From positions 310,001 to 374,000 of the forward strand of contig NZ_JARQTO010000001.1 in assembly GCF_029577735.1 (NCBI RefSeq): a stretch of 64,000 nucleotides of DNA, in the 5' to 3' direction. Under the pieces are notes generated by a model that worked only from the letters and a program-made list of their open reading frames with translations, ran no database searches and was not told the origin of the DNA. Made by a program: the position numbers and the translations under genes. Of the stretch, positions 1 to 8,014 are shown one piece after another (position 1 is the stretch's first letter; every line of letters starts with the position of its first letter). The stretch is from Exercitatus varius. Its GTDB lineage: Bacteria; Pseudomonadota; Gammaproteobacteria; Enterobacterales; Pasteurellaceae.

Positions 1-534
1 ATTATTGCGATTTTTAACGGTTGCTTTGAAAAGGAATTTAATACCAAACTGGTAAAAGGCGGCGATGAACCGATTTATATTCCAGCGGAACATAAAACTC
101 CGGGTTATGATGTGTTGCCTTATCATGCCATTTATTTTGCCCGCGGCTTTTATAGCAGTGCCTTGCATGAGATTTCTCACTGGCTGGTGGCCGGTACGGA
201 ACGCCGTAAATTAGAGGATTTCGGCTATTGGTACGAACCGGACGGGCGCTCGCCGGAACGGCAGCGGGAATTTGAAAAAGTGGAAGTCAAACCGCAGGCT
301 ATCGAATGGATATTGGCAACCGCCGCCAATTTCCGTTATTTCGCCAGTGCGGATAATTTGAACGGCAACCCCGGCGATATTGCGCCTTTCAAACAAGCGG
401 TTTATGCCCAGGTTAAAACCTACGCGGAAAAAGGGCTGCCGCAACGGGCGGAAAAATTGCGTCGTGCATTGAGCGAATTTTATGGCACGGAAGACGGCAT
501 TAATTTAGCGAAATTCGACATCTCCCGCATTTAG
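1..534 (+). CDS. epmC: Elongation factor P hydroxylase EpmC (YfcM family), 5' end outside window
   Basis: The reading frame is open from base 1, so the gene starts upstream; 177 residues are visible, close to the roughly 180 of the whole family. EpmC hydroxylates the modified lysine of translation factor EF-P in the cytoplasm, the last step after EpmA and EpmB. The metal-binding HEISHW motif lies at visible residues 56-61, and the block around RRKLEDFGYWYEPDGR is typical of this family. A GTG at 112 is internal and is not the start. The following gene begins 45 bases after the stop. The assignment rests on motif and overall sequence recognition. Confidence 0.88.
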   Translation: MIAIFNGCFEKEFNTKLVKGGDEPIYIPAEHKTPGYDVLPYHAIYFARGFYSSALHEISHWLVAGTERRKLEDFGYWYEPDGRSPERQREFEKVEVKPQAIEWILATAANFRYFASADNLNGNPGDIAPFKQAVYAQVKTYAEKGLPQRAEKLRRALSEFYGTEDGINLAKFDISRI

Positions 535-579
535 CTCACGACTATAAATTCAACGGAAAAATCAGGATTGAAAAAGCAT

Positions 580-2028
580 ATGAAAAAATTAACATTGGCG
601 CTGTCGGCAGTAATTGCTTTGACTGCAATTTGGACGGGCGGCGCCTGGTACACCGGAAAAGTTGCCGAAGCGGAATTTCAATCTCAAGTGCAGCGGGCGA
701 ATACGGAAATCGCTAAAGCACTGTCGGCAAATGATGTGCGGATTCAGGTGAAAATGGATAATGTTCGTTTTCAGCGCGGCTGGTTTGTTTCCGAAGTCAG
801 TTACGATACGGTGGTCGAGTTGCCAGACGAAAAAGTATCGGTGCCGTTTAACGGCGCGCTTTACCACGGTCCGTTGCCGTTAAATCAAATTAAACGGTTC
901 GATTTTGCACCGGCAATTTTTTCGGCGGAACTGGAAATCGCCCGCAATGACGTAACCAAAGATTGGTTTGCCTCCGAACAATCACCGCTCAAGAATGCCT
1001 TTACGCTCAGCTACGGGCAGCGTTTAAAAGGAAAAACCGAGGCCAATCTGCGTGACGCTAAACTGGGAGAAGGCGAATATTTCACCTTGAATTTATCCGG
1101 TCGATATGAACTGGATAAAAACGGTAATAACAGCAAGGCTAATATTGAGGTTAAAGAATTTACCCGAAAAGGTATCAAGCCTAACGCCACGCCGGAAGAA
1201 GTGGCGGAATACGTAATTCAGCTGAAAAATGCAGAGTTGGCGGTGGAAACCGGGGAGCGTTCCGCGGAGTTGCCGAATGTGTTCGATTTGAATTACCAAT
1301 TCAAGGCGGACGAAATCCATCTGTCGGGACAAACGCAGCAGGGTGAAGGCGTGCCGATCACCGTTAAAAATGCAAAATTCGATTTTTTTGCGAAAGTGAA
1401 GGATTCCGTGGTGGATTATCGCATCGACAATAATGCGGATTCTTTGCATTATGACGAAATTAATCTGGGGAAATTAATCAATCATTGGGAATTCAATCAT
1501 CTTGATGCGAAAGCCATGAATACGCTTATCAGCGAAGCGCAAGCCTATCCGGACAAAACCTTATCGCCGGCGGCGGAGACGGCTTTATCCACCATAATCA
1601 AACATCAGCCGCAGTTGAAAATCGATCCGATGTTGCTGATACGCGAACAAGGCAATTTGGGAATGAAAGCGAATGTAGCGTTGGCGGAAATTGATTTGGC
1701 GCATTTGTCGCAAAGTAATGTGCTTGCCGTTTTTAGTGCGTTGAACTGGACGGTTGAGGTAAACAAAGCGGCGTTGAAAGATTTATTATCCGCTGTCGCG
1801 CAGAAAAAAGATCAGCTGCCGAAAAACGAGGCGGATAAGCAAGCGGACGCCTTGCTGAGCGATTTCATCATGCAGGCGAAAAATAATAATTTCCTGACGG
1901 AAGATGAAACCTCGCTGAAACTGGTGTTGAATCTGGAAAAAGACGGATTGCATTTTAACGGCACGAAATTATCGGAAAAAGAAGTGCAAATGCTTTTATT
2001 TGCATTGATGATGAATTTGGAACAGTAA
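580..2028 (+). CDS. YdgA-like DUF945 family protein
   Basis: A protein of 482 residues with an N-terminal hydrophobic segment (about residues 5-22, ending in GGAWYTG) that looks like a signal anchor, followed by a long soluble region likely in the periplasm. The family (E. coli YdgA, about 500 residues, DUF945) has no settled biochemical role. An in-frame TTG at 568 is possible, but an AGGA at 564-567 stands directly against it, so ATG 580 is preferred although its spacing (12 bases) is a little long. It is followed by a USS dyad terminator. Confidence 0.8.
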   Translation: MKKLTLALSAVIALTAIWTGGAWYTGKVAEAEFQSQVQRANTEIAKALSANDVRIQVKMDNVRFQRGWFVSEVSYDTVVELPDEKVSVPFNGALYHGPLPLNQIKRFDFAPAIFSAELEIARNDVTKDWFASEQSPLKNAFTLSYGQRLKGKTEANLRDAKLGEGEYFTLNLSGRYELDKNGNNSKANIEVKEFTRKGIKPNATPEEVAEYVIQLKNAELAVETGERSAELPNVFDLNYQFKADEIHLSGQTQQGEGVPITVKNAKFDFFAKVKDSVVDYRIDNNADSLHYDEINLGKLINHWEFNHLDAKAMNTLISEAQAYPDKTLSPAAETALSTIIKHQPQLKIDPMLLIREQGNLGMKANVALAEIDLAHLSQSNVLAVFSALNWTVEVNKAALKDLLSAVAQKKDQLPKNEADKQADALLSDFIMQAKNNNFLTEDETSLKLVLNLEKDGLHFNGTKLSEKEVQMLLFALMMNLEQ

Positions 2029-2056
2029 TCGCGCATGCGAGTAGCCTGTTTATGGG

Positions 2057-2100
2057 TAAAGTGCGGTCAAAAAAACTCAAGGATTTTTGACCGCACTTTT
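2057..2100. terminator. USS inverted-repeat terminator after the YdgA-like gene
   Basis: Two oppositely oriented uptake signal cores form a stem: AAAGTGCGGTCAAAAA at 2058-2073 pairs with its complement at 2084-2099. The A and T runs make the hairpin terminator-like on both strands. Confidence 0.75.
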
Positions 2101-2223
2101 CATTTTCGGCATTCGATGAAAGTTTGAAAAGTACGCCTGAAATTCGCGTAAGGTGAAAAAACATAATATGTAAGTCCGCCGCACAGTTACATATCTTTTC
2201 GCTTGCATGATTTATGTAAATAC

Positions 2224-2229
2224 TATAAT
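2224..2229 (+). promoter_or_regulatory. Candidate -10 element for infC-rpmI-rplT
   Basis: A perfect TATAAT about 90 bases before the infC start. No good -35 is found at 16-18 bases (TTGCAT at 2213 is too near), so this is a weak call. Confidence 0.35.
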
Positions 2230-2318
2230 ATTCGTCCGATTTTGCTTGTATCGAACAAGCCGCAAAGACTTCTGCTTAGCAGATAAATACGGTAAAACTT
2301 ACTAGAAGGAATATGGCT

Positions 2319-2861
2319 ATTAAACCTGTAAAACGTGTTCAGACAAATCGCGCTCATCGTCTTAATGATGAAATTCGCGGCGTAAAAGAGGTTCGCCTAA
2401 CGGATGAAAATGGTGAACAAATTGGTATCGTGTCAATTCAAGACGCGTTGAATCGCGCGGAAGAAGCTGAGTTAGACTTAGTGGAAATCAGTCCGAATGC
2501 CGAACCGCCGGTCTGCCGTATTATGAACTATGGTAAGTTTATTTACGAAAAAGAAAAAGCCGCAAAAGAGCAGAAGAAAAAACAAAAAGTCGTGCAAGTG
2601 AAGGAAATTAAATTCCGCCCGGGCACGGATGAAGGCGATTACCAGGTCAAACTTCGCAGTATTTTCCGTTTCCTGGAAGACGGCGATAAGGTTAAAATCA
2701 CGGTGCGTTTCCGTGGTCGCGAAATGGCACATCAGGATATCGGTTTAGACGTGTTGGAACGCGTAAAACAGGATACGGCTGAAATCGCTATGGTTGAATC
2801 CGCACCGGGCAAATTGGAAGGTCGCCAAGCCGTTATGGTTATTGCACCGAAGAAAAAATAA
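2319..2861 (+). CDS. infC: Translation initiation factor IF-3, likely AUU start
   Basis: IF-3 binds the 30S subunit, prevents premature joining of subunits and checks the start codon. The N-domain (KRVQTNRAHRLNDEIR) and C-domain (KEIKFRPGTDEGDYQVKLR) are intact. An ATG exists at 2313, but it lies only two bases after the AAGGA ribosome-binding site (2306-2310). The ATT at 2319 is eight bases away, lines up with the AUU start of E. coli infC (start-Lys-x-x-Lys-Arg-Val-Gln), and gives exactly 180 residues, the E. coli length. AUU starts let IF-3 repress its own translation in enterobacteria; the same is inferred here. rpmI and rplT follow, in the usual order. Confidence 0.9.
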   Translation: MKPVKRVQTNRAHRLNDEIRGVKEVRLTDENGEQIGIVSIQDALNRAEEAELDLVEISPNAEPPVCRIMNYGKFIYEKEKAAKEQKKKQKVVQVKEIKFRPGTDEGDYQVKLRSIFRFLEDGDKVKITVRFRGREMAHQDIGLDVLERVKQDTAEIAMVESAPGKLEGRQAVMVIAPKKK

Positions 2862-2876
2862 GATTTCCTTGCATAA

Positions 2877-2909
2877 AACGGGCGAATTCTGTAAAATTCG
2901 TCCGTTTTT
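2877..2909 (+). terminator. Hairpin with T-run between infC and rpmI
   Basis: ACGGGCGAATT pairs with AATTCGTCCGT (one G-T) over a short loop and is followed by a run of T. It may cut transcription partly between infC and the ribosomal protein genes. Confidence 0.55.
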
Positions 2910-3084
2910 TCATATCGGAAAAACAAAGTGATCAACAGGCCCAATTTCGCAGCCTGATTCGCTTTTACGGCATTTATGCCAACATGAGAGATGAGCAGCG
3001 CTTCAAAGTAAAAGTGCGGTCAAAAATCACCGCGTTTTTCGCCTGATTATCAAGTTTTCACAAACAATGCGGAGTTTTTAAACA

Positions 3085-3282
3085 ATGCCTAAAATTAAAA
3101 CTGTACGTGGCGCCGCTAAGCGTTTCAAAAAAACAGCTTCCGGCGGTTTCAAACGTAAACAATCTCACTTACGTCATATTCTGACTAAGAAAACCACTAA
3201 ACGTAAACGTCACTTACGTCATAAATCCATGGTTGCAAAAGCGGATAACGTTTTAGTCGTTGCTTGCTTGCCATACGTATAA
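3085..3282 (+). CDS. rpmI: 50S ribosomal protein L35
   Basis: A 65-residue, very basic protein with the family start MPKIKTVRGAAKRFKKT and the HLRHKSMV segment, full length for L35. It sits between infC and rplT as in most gamma-proteobacteria. In E. coli its translation, coupled with rplT, is repressed by L20. The 223-base gap from infC contains a hairpin and one USS (3009-3018) and could hold regulatory RNA, but I cannot identify the L20 pseudoknot by eye. The ribosome-binding site is a GGAG eleven bases before the ATG. Confidence 0.97.
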   Translation: MPKIKTVRGAAKRFKKTASGGFKRKQSHLRHILTKKTTKRKRHLRHKSMVAKADNVLVVACLPYV

Positions 3283-3361
3283 ACCTTAGCGGTTTATCGA
3301 AGTTTAAGCCGACGTACGTCAAGTGAATTTTAGTTATTAATAGATAGTAGGAGATTAAATA

Positions 3362-3715
3362 ATGGCTCGTGTAAAACGTGGTGTTATTGCAAGAGCACGC
3401 CATAAGAAAGTTCTTAAGGCTGCTAAAGGTTATTATGGTGCACGTTCACGCGTTTATCGCGTTGCGTTCCAGGCGGTGATTAAAGCCGGTCAATATGCTT
3501 ATCGCGACCGTCGTCAACGTAAACGTCAATTCCGTCAATTATGGATTGCGCGTATCAACGCTGCGGCACGTCAAAACGGTTTGTCTTACAGCAAATTCAT
3601 CAACGGCTTGAAAAAAGCGTCTGTTGAAATCGACCGTAAGATTCTTGCTGACATCGCTGTATTCGATAAAGTTGCATTTGCAGCTTTAGTTGAAAAAGCA
3701 AAATCTGCTCTTTAA
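3362..3715 (+). CDS. rplT: 50S ribosomal protein L20
   Basis: A 117-residue protein with the family start [19 protein letters not shown] and the conserved [11 protein letters not shown]20 is an early 50S assembly protein that binds 23S rRNA and represses its own operon in E. coli. It starts 79 bases after rpmI with AGGAG upstream, and is followed by a strong intrinsic terminator, so it ends the infC-rpmI-rplT unit. Confidence 0.97.
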
Positions 3716-3736
3716 TTGTTAAAGAATAGAGAAATT

Positions 3737-3761
3737 AGGACGCTAAAAAGCGTCCTTTTTT
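3737..3761 (+). terminator. Intrinsic terminator after rplT
   Basis: AGGACGCT (3737-3744) pairs with AGCGTCCT (3749-3756) around a four-base loop, followed by five T. Confidence 0.9.
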
Positions 3762-3778
3762 ATGCGGAACACATAATT

Positions 3779-3800
3779 TTTGTGATCTACTTTGCATTTT
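3779..3800 (+). promoter_or_regulatory. CRP-like half site upstream of cspD
   Basis: TGTGATCTAC at 3781-3790 is a good left CRP half site, but the right half (TTGCAT) is poor. The same ten bases recur upstream of glgC. CRP control of cspD is known in E. coli; here it is only suggested. Confidence 0.3.
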
Positions 3801-3907
3801 TAACCTTTGCCGATTGCCAAAGCAAGCGAAATCTTAGATGATTGAACCGACATGAAGAACAAGGCGAAAGCCTTGCAGTGTTGTAATTAGACCAAGAGAG
3901 GTATCGT

Positions 3908-4117
3908 ATGGAAATTGGTGTGGTTAAATGGTTTAATAATGCGAAAGGTTTCGGCTTTATTAATGCGGAAGGTAGCGATGAGGACATTTTCGCCCATTTT
4001 TCCGTGATAGAAATGGATGGCTATCGTTCTTTAAAAGCGGGGCAAAAAGTAAATTTTGAGGTGATTCGAGGCGATAAAGGTTCACATGCGACTAAAATTA
4101 TTCCTATTGTCGAATAA
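3908..4117 (+). CDS. cspD: Cold-shock-like protein CspD
   Basis: A 69-residue single cold-shock domain with the RNP motifs WFNNAKGFGFI and DIFAHFS and the CspD-typical segment EMDGYRSLKAGQKV. CspD in E. coli is induced in stationary phase and inhibits DNA replication by binding single-stranded DNA. The strongest resemblance is to CspD rather than CspA. GAGAGG precedes the ATG. The gene stands alone between the rplT terminator and the leftward nnrD. Confidence 0.88.
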   Translation: MEIGVVKWFNNAKGFGFINAEGSDEDIFAHFSVIEMDGYRSLKAGQKVNFEVIRGDKGSHATKIIPIVE

Positions 4118-4319
4118 TTAATAACTTCGCCCCAATGAATTAAAAGTTCGTTTAATCAGAAAAATATCAAAGTGCGGTGGATTTTCGGCATGTTTTTTTA
4201 GTGAGGGTGGCAGGGCACAGAAAAATGGTATGGCAGATAAAATAGTTGTTAATTTGCCGGAAACCGTGCTTGCCGCACTCAAAAAACTGTTAAAAACCAG
4301 CGTACTTTTGTTTTCTGAT

Positions 4320-5159
4320 TCATTCTTCCGGCGCAATCATTTCTTTCATTTCCGTCTGAATACGGCTGATAATATCAGTGGGAAGTACGACATGGCGACT
4401 TTCGGCCAAACCTTGGGCGATATGGCTGTGCAGGTAAACGGCACTGCAAACGGCTTGTCGGTAATGGTGCGGGAACTGTGCGATGAATCCCGCCAGCATG
4501 CCGGCCAAAGTGTCGCCCATACCGCCGGTTGCCATGGCGGGCGTGCCGACGTTAATGCGTTGAGGTTCGCTGCCGGCAAGATAAAGTTCGGTGCCGTGTT
4601 TTTTCAGGACAACATCAATCCCCAGTCGCTTGACGGCGGTTTGATTGCTAATTTCCGTTTGTTGCAAAGGCGCCAGGCCGGATAATCGTTCCCACTCTTT
4701 TTGATGCGGTGTCGCCAATGTTTTCAGTGCAGTCGGTGATTGAGGATTTCGGGCGAAAAGCGTGATGGCGTCGCCGTCTAAAATCAATTTCTGATGATCG
4801 GCAATATTAATCAAAACGGTTTGCAACAGTCGGACCGATATTGTTTCCAGCCCCAATCCGCAGCCAATCAGAATGACATCCGCACCTTTGATTTTACTTA
4901 TCAGCAAATCGTTATTTTCCCAGTTCAGCACCATGGCTTCAGGCAGCCGGCAGTGGAGAGCTGTGTGGTTGACTTCATCTGTCGCCACCGTAGTCAACCC
5001 GGCGCCGGAACAAACCGCCGCCTGAGCCGCCAGCATAATCGCTCCGCCCATATTGCGATTACCGCCGATTAACAGCAGGCGGCCGTAGTCGCCTTTATGC
5101 GAGATCGCTTTGCGTGGCGGAAGCCGGTGGGCGAGCTCGTTAAATGTCAGCATTTTCAT
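4320..5159 (-). CDS. nnrD: ADP-dependent NAD(P)H-hydrate dehydratase
   Basis: Repairs NADHX and NADPHX, damaged hydrated cofactors, by ADP-dependent dehydration. The 279 residues correspond to the C-terminal half of E. coli YjeF/Nnr; the epimerase half is absent, as in genomes with separate genes. Visible marks are the ribokinase-like KGDYGRLLLIGG near the N-terminus, LDGDAI in the middle and the signature NVGTPAMATGGMGDTLAGML. The frame could extend to 5348, but AAGGA sits seven bases before the ATG at 5159 (MKMLTF), and the upstream 63 residues include USS sequence and look non-coding. Confidence 0.9.
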   Translation of the reverse strand: MKMLTFNELAHRLPPRKAISHKGDYGRLLLIGGNRNMGGAIMLAAQAAVCSGAGLTTVATDEVNHTALHCRLPEAMVLNWENNDLLISKIKGADVILIGCGLGLETISVRLLQTVLINIADHQKLILDGDAITLFARNPQSPTALKTLATPHQKEWERLSGLAPLQQTEISNQTAVKRLGIDVVLKKHGTELYLAGSEPQRINVGTPAMATGGMGDTLAGMLAGFIAQFPHHYRQAVCSAVYLHSHIAQGLAESRHVVLPTDIISRIQTEMKEMIAPEE

Positions 5160-5371
5160 TATTTTTTCCTTACGAAAAGTGTTGAACGAGGGAAGCGGAC
5201 GATTATCTTTTTCATCAATAAATTTCTGATATTTCAATCGATTACATTTGCAGCAAGACAACTTTTCAACGACCGCGACATGTAAAAGTGCGGTCGATTT
5301 TTTCAACGTTTTTTGCAGGATTTCATTGAAACATATTTGCTTTTTCAAGGATTGTCGAACGGTTTGGCGAC

Positions 5372-6316
5372 CTATTCAAAGCAATGGCGATATTCCAGCA
5401 ATTGAGCTTTGGTTAAACTGAAAACGCCCACGCCGCCGTTTGTTAATTCCAGCCAGTTAAACGGCACTTCCGGATATTGTGCCATGAGATGCACCATGCT
5501 GTTTCCCACTTCACAGACCAATACGCCGTCATCCGTTAGGTAATCTGCGGCTTGCGCCAGAATCCTTTTGGTGATGTCCAGCCCGTCCGCGCCGGAACCC
5601 AACGCTAATTCAGGTTCGTGATGAAATTCTTCTGGCATATCGCTTAAATCTTCCAAATCCACATAAGGCGGGTTGGTAACGATTAAATCGTATTGATCCT
5701 GCGGCAGGTTTTCAAATAAATCCGATTGTAACGGAAAGACGCGGTTGAGCATATTGTGACGTTCAATATTAATTTCCGCCACGTTCAACGCATCAAAAGA
5801 CAAATCCACCGCATCCACTTCGGCTTGCGGAAAAACATCGGCACAGGCGATGGCGATACAACCGCTGCCCGTACACAAATCCAGAATGCGTTTCGGCACA
5901 TGAGATAACAAACCGTTAAAATGCGATTGAATCAACGCGCTGATTGGCGAGCGAGGAATAATAACGCGTTCATCTACGTAAAATTCCAATCCGCAAAACC
6001 ACGCGCTGTTAACCAAATAGGCCACCGGAATGCGCTTGGCTAACCGTTCGGCGACCAAGCCGACGATTAGCTGCTTTTCTGACGGCGTTAAATTGGTATC
6101 AAACAGTTCGTTAGGCAAATCCATCGGTAAATTCAGGCCTGCAAGTACCAGTTGTAAACTTTCATCCCAAGCGTTGTCCTGTCCGTGCCCGTAATAAATG
6201 TCGGAGCGGTTAAAATTGCTGTATGTCCAGCGCAGATAATCCTTCAACGTATGCAGATTAGCCGGCACATCGTCCGCTTCGATTAAATCCAGTAAATCTT
6301 GGTTAAATGTTTCCAT
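5372..6316 (-). CDS. prmB: Ribosomal protein L3 N5-glutamine methyltransferase
   Basis: A 314-residue SAM-dependent methyltransferase that modifies a glutamine of ribosomal protein L3. Motif I (LDLCTGSGC) is at residues 145-153 and the glutamine-methyltransferase motif NPPY at 215-218. The N-terminal 100 residues (LRWTYSNFNRSDIYYGHG, PVAYL) distinguish PrmB from HemK/PrmC. An AAGGTGAC stands five bases before the start. It is divergent from smrB, with 77 bases between them that must hold both promoters; prmB and smrB are also neighbours in E. coli. Confidence 0.94.
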   Translation of the reverse strand: METFNQDLLDLIEADDVPANLHTLKDYLRWTYSNFNRSDIYYGHGQDNAWDESLQLVLAGLNLPMDLPNELFDTNLTPSEKQLIVGLVAERLAKRIPVAYLVNSAWFCGLEFYVDERVIIPRSPISALIQSHFNGLLSHVPKRILDLCTGSGCIAIACADVFPQAEVDAVDLSFDALNVAEINIERHNMLNRVFPLQSDLFENLPQDQYDLIVTNPPYVDLEDLSDMPEEFHHEPELALGSGADGLDITKRILAQAADYLTDDGVLVCEVGNSMVHLMAQYPEVPFNWLELTNGGVGVFSLTKAQLLEYRHCFE

Positions 6317-6393
6317 CGGTCGTCACCTTGTGAGTAAAATTCAGAGGGATTATATGCTAAAATCCGTTTCGGATTCCACCAAAGAGGAAAAGA

Positions 6394-6900
6394 ATGTTAA
6401 AGGAAGAGGATATCGCCCTGTTCAGAGAAAATATTCGGGGCACTAAAAAATTTAAACAGAATACCTTTGTGACGTCGCGCAAGGTCAATACGAAGAAAAA
6501 ATCCGAAGTGCGGGAAATCAGAGAAAAGCAGGATACGCTTTTTTATTTTTCTGACGAATATGAACCGCTGTTAGACGAAGAAAGTGCGGTCAAATATTTG
6601 CGAGAAAATGAAGATAGTTATTTATTGAAACAGTTGCGTCGCGGTGATTTTTCGCCGGAGCTGTTTTTGGATTTGCACGGATTGACGCGCGAACAGGCGA
6701 AGCAAGAGCTTGCCGCATTATTGCAGGCATGCGTGGATGAACATGTTTATTGTGCGAGTATTATGACGGGATACGGCACCTTTACCCTGAAAAAACAAAT
6801 TCCGCGCTGGCTGGTGCAACATCCTCGGGTACGTGCATTGCACCAGGCACCGAAAGAATGGGGCGGCGATGCGGCGATTTTAATTTTAGTCGAGGTTTAA
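6394..6900 (+). CDS. smrB: Smr-domain protein SmrB (ribosome rescue endonuclease family)
   Basis: In E. coli SmrB cleaves mRNA at collided ribosomes and feeds them to rescue by tmRNA. Here 168 residues carry a basic N-terminal extension (about 1-90) and a C-terminal Smr domain. The DLHG motif is at 93-96 and the family ending HQAPKEWGGDAAIL is intact. The second Smr motif, HGxG, reads TGYG (in IMTGYGTF), so its histidine is replaced by threonine. AGAGGAA precedes the start. The stop overlaps the convergent lpxL end by four bases. Confidence 0.9.
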   Translation: MLKEEDIALFRENIRGTKKFKQNTFVTSRKVNTKKKSEVREIREKQDTLFYFSDEYEPLLDEESAVKYLRENEDSYLLKQLRRGDFSPELFLDLHGLTREQAKQELAALLQACVDEHVYCASIMTGYGTFTLKKQIPRWLVQHPRVRALHQAPKEWGGDAAILILVEV

Positions 6901-7832
6901 TCGTATAAACTCGGCGCGGTTTTATCGGGACGCGTTTTAAACCGACGATGAAGCCACATATATTGTTCAACGCCTTTCATAATTTCTTTTTCCACGATCT
7001 GATTCATTCTGAGCGCCACATCATGCGGATCAGCTAAATCCGAAAAATCCACGGCCGGTGAGATGCTGACGGTATAACCGGAGCTGTCCGCATTACGCAA
7101 AGGGGCGAAAGGAACCACTTTGGCATTGGGTACCGCATGAAGTAAAAAGTAGGAACCCGTGGTGGTGGCTGCGTCGGGCACAGCGAAAAACGGTACGAAA
7201 ACGGCATTCTTACGACCGTAATCGTGATCCGGCGCGTACCAAATGGTTTCGCCGCGTTTCAGGGCTTTCACCATACCGCGCAAGTCTTTGCGATCCAGCA
7301 TATCTTTATTGGAACGTAGCCGTCCCCAAACCTGCAACCAGTTAAACAGCGGATTATCATTAGGACGATATACGCCGATTCCCTGATGTTGAATCCCCAC
7401 GATTCGCGCCCCTAATTCCAACGTTAAAAAATGTACGCCGACAAATATAATTCCGTTATTTCCTTGATTTTTAAGGTGTTCCAAGCCTTCGATTTTTGAC
7501 CATTTTCGTATACGGCGATCCGACCAAAACCACGCCATGCCGGTTTCGATAATGGCCATTCCCACGGAATTCAGATTTTCCTGCAGAATTTGTTCGCGTT
7601 GTCGTAGCGGCATATCGGGAAACGCCAGTTCAAGATTGCGCCGCGCGATTTTAGCCCGCCGCTTTCCTACTTTGAGTTTTGAAAATAACCAACCGAGTCC
7701 CAATCCGATTTGACGCAGAATCGGGTAAGGCAGACAGAGAATCAGCCAAAACAGCCCTAAAGCAAGCCAGAATCCCCAGTGTTTTGGGAGCAGATAGGAT
7801 TTTTCGAATTGTGGTAGATGATTTTTCGTCAT
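6897..7832 (-). CDS. lpxL: Lipid A biosynthesis acyltransferase (LpxL/HtrB)
   Basis: Inner-membrane enzyme that transfers a secondary acyl chain from acyl-ACP to Kdo2-lipid IVA. The 311 residues include a membrane segment (about 20-38) and the acyltransferase HxxxxE motif at H134 and E139 (VHFLTLEL), then YRPNDNP and YAPDHDYG, typical of the family. In H. influenzae htrB lies next to hldE (rfaE), as here, which supports LpxL over LpxM. The ribosome-binding site is weak. lpxL and hldE are divergent with a 182-base gap holding one USS; both serve outer-membrane lipooligosaccharide. Confidence 0.92.
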   Translation of the reverse strand: MTKNHLPQFEKSYLLPKHWGFWLALGLFWLILCLPYPILRQIGLGLGWLFSKLKVGKRRAKIARRNLELAFPDMPLRQREQILQENLNSVGMAIIETGMAWFWSDRRIRKWSKIEGLEHLKNQGNNGIIFVGVHFLTLELGARIVGIQHQGIGVYRPNDNPLFNWLQVWGRLRSNKDMLDRKDLRGMVKALKRGETIWYAPDHDYGRKNAVFVPFFAVPDAATTTGSYFLLHAVPNAKVVPFAPLRNADSSGYTVSISPAVDFSDLADPHDVALRMNQIVEKEIMKGVEQYMWLHRRFKTRPDKTAPSLYD

Positions 7833-8014
7833 AATCGATTAAATTTCAGTTAATGACGGCTGTCCGTGAATTTATAGAACATCCGGGTCGCATAATACAA
7901 ATGGAAGAAAAGTGCGGTTAGTTTAACGTAAATTTTACTAAATTTTAAGCCAAAGCCTTTCCGCCTGTGTTAAAATCGCGCGTAAATTTTTGAAAAACAA
8001 AAAAGGATTCGAAA

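Noticed and set aside
4230..4685. Plus-strand frame of 151 codons over the end of nnrD
   Set aside because: It lacks a ribosome-binding site and most of it is the antisense of nnrD, which has clear family motifs on the other strand.
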